NCBI RefSeq assembly: GCF_030253575.1
Contig: NC_080559.1
Span: forward strand, 31,336,501-31,400,500
Source: Rhododendron vialii
Lineage: Eukaryota > Streptophyta > Magnoliopsida > Ericales > Ericaceae
Length of the DNA: 64,000 nt
Direction: 5' to 3'
In this document: one piece after another, positions 58,566 to 64,000 of the stretch
Position numbering within the stretch: position 1 is the stretch's first letter
Layout: each line of letters opens with the position of its first letter
Made by a program: the position numbers and the translations under genes
The notes under the pieces: model-generated
Told to the model about the DNA's origin: nothing
The model's input: the letters and a program-made list of their open reading frames with translations, nothing else
The model's database searches: none

Positions 58566-58780
58566 AGGCTTGTGACCGCAAAATTTTGCTCCTGGCCGCC
58601 AACTTTTGCAACGACATCATTTGGGTTAATGAGAACTCGCATTCCTAAAACACGATGTGAAAAATGTAAACTGTGGCCGCAAATTTTTGCTCATGGACGG
58701 GGATTTTTAGTACCTGGCTGCAAACTTTTGCCTAACGATGGTGTTTGGATTAATGAGAACTTGTATTTCTGAAACACGAG
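58566..58780. repeat. Diverged direct repeat, two copies
   Basis: Both copies share CCGCAAA-TTTTGCTC, GC-AACTTTTGC, TTAATGAGAAC and AAACACGA in order (58566-58648 and 58674-58778). It adjoins the satellite and may be a decayed part of the same array. Confidence 0.7.
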
Positions 58781-59440
58781 TTTATTCATGCATGGATACC
58801 CGCTGGTCCACTACCCAAGATAAGAGCTTTCAACTGCTTAGCGACGACGCCATTTTCGAGATAACAGGAACCAAACTCTCGTCTTTGGAATGCGATTTAA
58901 GTGTGAGCTCCAATTACTTTTTCGGTGCCCTCTCCTCTCCAACTCACCATCTGTAAAGTTTTTCATACTTTTTTTTTTTTTTTTTGAAGCTTAACAGTTC
59001 GGGGTTGATCTGAAGTAGTCTATGTTTGGAATGTTCGTAATCTTGGGTGAATTAGGATTTGATTATTACAATAACGAATTATATACCTCCGGTATGAATT
59101 AGTTCAGGAGAGATTTGCCATGCCAAACACAATTGATAATTCACATTTACCATCTTATGCTGAAAGATTCAAGATTTCTCCCCTTCCATTGGTGATAAAT
59201 GGTAGCAGCTGGGACAGTTCGCACAAGGACTGTAAAAATAAAATCCATTACCCTTCATATTATGTCATAAGACTCATAACCAGTCCAGCTCTTGCATCAG
59301 ACTTCCAGGTGGTTTGGCAATATTGTTCTTGGTGAGCATATGACTCCAGACTTAGAAAGAGAAAGGGCATGAAAAGAATAAGTTAGAGTGATTCTCCATA
59401 CTCCCAGAGCATAAGACACAATCAGCATTATCAATGATCC
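58781..59440. other. Unassigned intergenic DNA
   Basis: No gene, RNA or transposon was recognised. It contains a T-run near 58968-58986 only. Confidence 0.5.
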
Positions 59441-59449
59441 CCCACACCT

Positions 59450-60000
59450 ACACTCTGTCTTTTGCAGATAAGCTTGCTAAGATAGCCAACCATCAAATAA
59501 CAGACATCTAGGAGCTGCATGTTGAAACCAAACCAGATTGCACGAAAAAACATCGGGGGAAGGACTTCTCAGACCCTGCCAAGCAGATTTAACGGATAAT
59601 TAGTCAGTTGCACTTAAAAATCCAAAGAACTGAGTCCTCATGATCGGACAACAGGGTTTCTAGTTCTATCCCAGTGCCAAGCATTATCTCGGATGATAGA
59701 AGCCACCTTAGAGGAGTGAGATCTAAGTCAATTGTAATCTAATCTATCTCCAAACCAAGCCTTGAGACGGCCAAGAGGGTGAAAGTGTTCAAACCATTAC
59801 CCACAACAGTTTTAACCCAAACCTGAACCTTTTGTTGCAGATTAAAGATCTTCCTAATGGTCCATAAAGCATTAGAAGGAATGTTCATAGACCACACACA
59901 CTGGTTTTTGATCAGGTAAGTATGGATCCATCTGATCCTGTTTTGCTAGCAATGGCCCAAAGCAGCTTAGACACAGCAGACATATTCCACACCCTGGCCC
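59450..60000 (-). mobile_element. LINE (L1-like) ORF2 remnant
   Basis: Read on the minus strand in shifting frames, the segment gives pieces typical of the stretch after the reverse transcriptase in plant L1 elements: SKLLWAIASKT, RWIHTYL, VWSMNIPSNALWTIRKI, KTVVGNGLNTFTL, HPLGRLKAWFGDRLDYN and KVASIIRDNAW. Stops and frame changes are frequent, so it is long dead. Both ends are ragged. Confidence 0.75.
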
Positions 60001-62935
60001 CATTCGTTTTTGGATTTTGCATTTGTAGGTATTAAGTGTAAAAAGAAATAGAGTAATGATTAAAAATAGAGGTAATGATTATCCTACATAAAAATATCAA
60101 TTGTTTACCCAAGTTAGGCGGTTCAATAAAAGGACTCTAAAAAACAGCAGAGCTATTAGCTTGAACACAATGTATGATTAGCTATGCAGCACTTCAGTAT
60201 AATTTACTCCCTCCTTCCCATATTGTTAATCCACTATTCTATTTTTGGATGCCCTAAAACATAAGTCCTCTTTGAAAAGTCAAAATCATTTTGTATATCC
60301 AACCTGGATAAATAAATAAAAAAAACCCAAATGATATTTTCATATAAAACCCAAAGGCACTGAACAAACATCCATGGCAACTTTGACTCAAGCGCAACTT
60401 CTAAAAATTGCATTAGACCTCCAAACACGTCCACAAGTTGTCCCACCGAATCCCAAGCATGTTCGACTGAGATAATATAACAGAAAGGATATATTTACAC
60501 GTTTTTGACACTTTGTCCAGGCAGGGCGCAGCATGTCATGTAGGTATCCCAAGCACGTCCGACAGGAATATATGAGAGCAGTAGATGTGTCTATACATAG
60601 TGAATGAGGATAAACGTTTCCCTTAAACATAACAGAATACAGTGGACTTTAGGTTGTTTAGTACCAAAATGTGAGATAAACTTGTCAGGTACTTAGGCAA
60701 TTCTCATTGTATTCTTGTTCGGTCAAGACTTTTCAGTAAGGTAAAGTTTCAACAGCTTGATCGTTGGAAAACCAAGTGATCCATGGAGCCTAGCTCAATC
60801 AACTCAAATAACATAACAAGCTGAGTCCGAATACAAATGCTGATCTCGCAACCCTAAATATGGCTTTGCTCTGTTCATTTGCATCACCATATTCGTTGTC
60901 TCAATCCATGTTTGATGTTTCCTACTGTTTCATTTGGTTCCAAGTTTTTTTAATGATTCTAGAATGTATTTTACCTTGTTCTCAGAATCTGAGAACTATT
61001 TGAAAAATCATTTGAGATTGTGTCAGACTCAAGTATGCTACATATGCATCTGCCACAAACACAAAATGTCGTGCCTATTCGTCACAAACAAGTTCGAAAG
61101 CCACCTGCTCTCCAGACATTTCCTCTTTCCACTGATTCTGATATTTTTGGAATAACAGAATAAATTGCTTTGCAGATCAAGAGACAGATCCGGAGGAAAT
61201 AGCTTCAAAATAACATCATCGGTGAAGTTCTCATGTACACATTTTCTCATAAGCAAACGTAGGCAAGCCAAAACCTACAATCAGAATATGCATAGCTTTA
61301 AATATGCCAAAGCTGGTAAAAAAGGTCAAAAGCAAGAAAGTTGCTAAATGGACTACAGAGCTTGGAAGAAAAAACAAGAATATAAGGAAAACTAGCAAAA
61401 CTTGCTAAGTAACCCATGGCCTGAATTTTCCAGTTGAAATTTAACAATATACGGCACCTGGTGCAACCCAAGTATACGGACATTGTACAAACATAATAAC
61501 AGAAGAAATTCAAAGCGACCTGATCATTCCAAAAATTTCCTTCTTCTTTCTTTCTTATTGGTCTAAAGTTTGTATGTGTGTGTCCAATGTTAGCCTGAAT
61601 AAAGCGGGTAGCTGCCCCACTGCCCATGAAACTCCCAACCCCAGTAACGGAGAGATTCAATCCCAAGCCTATGGAATTACTATTAAGAGACTACCAGCTA
61701 AAGTAGGTAACATCTTCTCCATAACGCTATTCATCAGAAGAAAAAAGAGAATTTATGTACGAGGGAAAACATGTTACAAAAGAACTCAGCAAAACCATTG
61801 ACATGAAACTACAACCCATAAACACCGTCCCCTTCCCTGGAACAATATATGCAAGGAGGCAGTAAAGCCTTAACATGTAACCAGATCATTTCACACCCTT
61901 CAACAAACCTCCTTTCCTTTTCTGCCCAGATGCAAAAAAACAGGATGAAAGGAACCCAGATACCGATAGGGTTTCTCTTCCTAGCAACTTAGCAAAGCAC
62001 ATGATAAAAATTCTTATGCTTTCCTCAAAGCCTTAGGAAAACCCACCGTATATTAAATACAAAAGAAGAATGACTCTCTGTCTCTTTTTCTTTTTTCTTA
62101 TAACTCAGGTATCCAGGTCAGTTTACACACACCTCAACTAATCTAGGGGACTAATCCCACCGTCCACTAGCGGGAAGCCCACTTAAATGTTCTTTTAACA
62201 GTTAAATCCCCAACCTTAACAGGCAAGATATGACAAAATGAGCTTTCATCTCAGGCTGAATTCCAGCAAAAAGTTGGTGCTCTTATCAAGGTTAGGCCTG
62301 AGCCCCGAGTACAGATAGAAATCATCCATCATAGACGATCAGTTGGAAAGAGGTAATCAGCACCACAGAGAACAAACAAATCTGTCAGCAAAGACAAGGT
62401 GAGACAAAATGGATCTATTTTACTAGAGGAGTTATTTGGAAAAGAAATCCTCCGTTAGAAACTATACATAACAGCTAATTAATTTAAAAGACAATTTAAA
62501 AAAGGATTGAGAACATCCATAGTCATGAACGATATCGAAGCCGTGGAGAGCACTCATCTTTGGGGTGGGCTTACTAAGCAAAAATTGTCCCAATTAGCTG
62601 GAAAAAAAAGGGTTCAAACAAGAATCATCCACAAGCCACATAAGATCAGACATGTACCATTGCGAAAACAACACATAAACTGTTCATAATGTTCGTTTCT
62701 GTATATAGCTCCCCAAGCAATTACCTAGCCAATTCAGACACAAATCCCTGAAACGACGTGCATGGACAAATGCAAGTGAAAGCACGAAAACGTATGAAAG
62801 AGAAAGAAAAAAGAGAATATCCCGGTCCTGTCCACAATGGTTATGAAATCGCAAGCACCAAACTAAACCCGTCGCTCCTAAACCATTCAGCAATCCAATC
62901 CAACAACAGAAGTGTGTTTCATACAAGAGAGAAGC
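60001..62935. other. Intergenic region up to the TOL 3' end
   Basis: A lone TACTCCCTCCTTCCCA near 60206 may be a broken Stowaway end. Motifs such as CAAGCACGTCCGACA and CAAGCATGTTCGACT (60450-60570) suggest an old dispersed repeat. The last few hundred bases should be TOL 3'UTR. I see no gene; short open frames here have no domain. Confidence 0.5.
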
Positions 62936-63361
62936 TCAAAATGAGATCAGGTCATCTTTAGTGGGTTGCGGCTTCTTTGAGGTGTCCTGCCCCGATTCAG
63001 ATGTGCCGCTGGATTTCGTGCCAAAAATCATCTCATCGAGATCATCCATCATCTCATCGTTGTGCCCTGCAGGCCCAGCAGCCCGAGAAGTTGCTGATTT
63101 TCTGATGAGGGCATCTTCTTTCCCAAAATGGGGTGAATCATCGGGCTCCACGGCTACAGGAATCATAGCAGGCTCGGGCTCCCGATGAACGACAGAAGGT
63201 TTCTTCAAATCTTCATACCTCGAGATGACTTTCTGGATTTCATCGTTCACGTTCAAGGCTTCAAAAAGTAAGGCTTCGTTGTCCCCTGCAGTCTCAATGA
63301 TTCTCTGGACAGTATACTGGGACCGATGACACTGATGTACAAGTGTGGTTGTCAAGTCGTC
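62936..63361 (-). CDS. TOM1-like (TOL) ESCRT ubiquitin receptor, last exon only
   Basis: TOL proteins bind ubiquitinated cargo at the plasma membrane and early endosomes and pass it to ESCRT-I, replacing ESCRT-0 in plants. Only the terminal exon lies in the window (142 codons including stop, acceptor at 63362). It begins with the end of the GAT domain (LTTTLVHQCHRSQYTVQRII, then DNEALLFEALNVNDEIQKVI) and continues into an acidic, low-complexity tail ending DDLISF. The VHS domain and the rest of GAT must lie right of base 64000; I find no further exon at 63362-64000. From memory Arabidopsis TOL1 (At5g16880) is the likely counterpart. Confidence 0.9.
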   Translation of the reverse strand, partial: DDLTTTLVHQCHRSQYTVQRIIETAGDNEALLFEALNVNDEIQKVISRYEDLKKPSVVHREPEPAMIPVAVEPDDSPHFGKEDALIRKSATSRAAGPAGHNDEMMDDLDEMIFGTKSSGTSESGQDTSKKPQPTKDDLISF

Positions 63362-64000
63362 CTGCCAACAGAAATCAGCAGAAATAAGAGAGTAAGCAGA
63401 AACAGAGACATTCACCCATAGTTCGGCTGGACCAAGGATCAAAATTTCATTTCAATTTGTTGCTTCGGTTAGCTAGGAAAAGGAAAAGTTTTCGAAACAT
63501 GTTTGGCAACGTCAAAAACACAAATAGAAATGTCAAAGCATTTTGGGGTCGCATGAGATGATGTTGGATTTTCATGATAAGAATCAAAACAACTCAAAGT
63601 GGACAATTTTTAGTCAATCTAGAAGATCTACAACATAAAACATGAGGGGTAGACCTCATTCAGTACTTACGTTGCCAAACACATTTTTTTCAATGTACAA
63701 AACCAAACAAGAATCACTCATTTCTTTTGCATTCAATGTTTCACCATGAATATTCATCGCAAGAAAAGGGAACACTCTTTCAACAGTGGCAGTGTGACTG
63801 CTACAATTGATGAAAATATAATCAAGAAAAGTACCGAGGAAAAGGGTGAGTTTTTTTTTTTTTTATCAGAAAAAAGGGTGAGTTAGGGTATATACCATAC
63901 TAAAGACTTGAAAACAAGAGAGAGTGACTGGGTCGAAGTTTCAATTTTTTATTTTGTGGTAACCCAAGTATTTTAGAACAAAGAGTAGAAATGTCTAGAG
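63362..64000 (-). other. TOL intron, partial
   Basis: Sequence upstream of the last TOL exon. No exon-like frame with the family sequence is visible, so it is read as intron continuing past the window. Confidence 0.55.

Noticed and set aside
60206-60300. Stowaway MITE starting TACTCCCTCCTTCCC
   Set aside because: Only one end is seen. The inner text resembles a MITE but the other terminus and duplication are missing.

Overview
This is plant nuclear DNA from a eudicot. Every confident gene has spliced exons with GT-AG introns and matches a plant family. The intergenic space is full of plant transposons: a Ty1/copia element, a 2.4-kb solo LTR, tRNA-derived SINEs, a LINE remnant, Stowaway-like MITEs and Mutator-like foldbacks. 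The species cannot be fixed from the sequence alone.

Layout, left to right. (1) <1-6.4 kb, minus: HRD1-type ERAD ubiquitin ligase. Its 3' end is cut by the window edge and it has a 5'UTR intron. (2) 8.6-20.0 kb, plus: a 14-exon sugar/H+ symporter (504 aa). A young copia retrotransposon sits antisense in its tenth intron (13457-18615, TSD GTCTT). (3) 21.4-26.5 kb, minus: SMG9-like NMD factor (8 exons, 418 aa), with part of its terminal exon duplicated just downstream. (4) about 27.7-28.1 kb, plus: a decayed complex I NDUFS6-type gene. (5) 30.1-34.4 kb, minus: ATAD3-type mitochondrial AAA ATPase (8 exons, 630 aa). (6) 37.1-38.0 kb, minus: a single-exon FAS1-domain secreted protein with a Pro-rich 14-residue repeat. 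(7) 38.9-43.2 kb, minus: cellulose synthase-like D (3 exons, 1142 aa). (8) 43.9-51.7 kb: a gene-free, transposon-dense block. (9) 51.8-57.7 kb, minus: GT47 exostosin-family glycosyltransferase (9 exons, 502 aa, with one GC-AG intron). (10) 57.8-62.9 kb: a modular satellite, a LINE fragment and unassigned DNA. (11) 62.9-63.4 kb, minus: the last exon of a TOM1-like (TOL) ESCRT protein.

All exon joins below were worked out by hand. For the five complete spliced genes the summed exons are divisible by three and the reading frame stays open across every junction, which supports the models. One base in the last ATAD3 exon was ambiguous in my count. From memory, the gene set resembles the Arabidopsis duplicated blocks At5g16880-At5g17010 and At3g03050-At3g03090 (TOL1, exostosin, CSLD2/3, FAS1 protein, AAA ATPase, NDUFS6, sugar transporter). 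I therefore read this as an old conserved neighbourhood.

Three neighbours (FAS1 protein, CSLD, GT47) are cell-wall genes. HRD1 (ER quality control), SMG9 (mRNA surveillance), ATAD3 (mitochondria) and TOL (endosomal sorting) are housekeeping. I see no operon-like unit and no clearly new multi-gene system. The most unusual material is the nested foldback transposons, the partial SMG9 exon duplication, the NDUFS6 relic and the satellite upstream of the GT47 gene.
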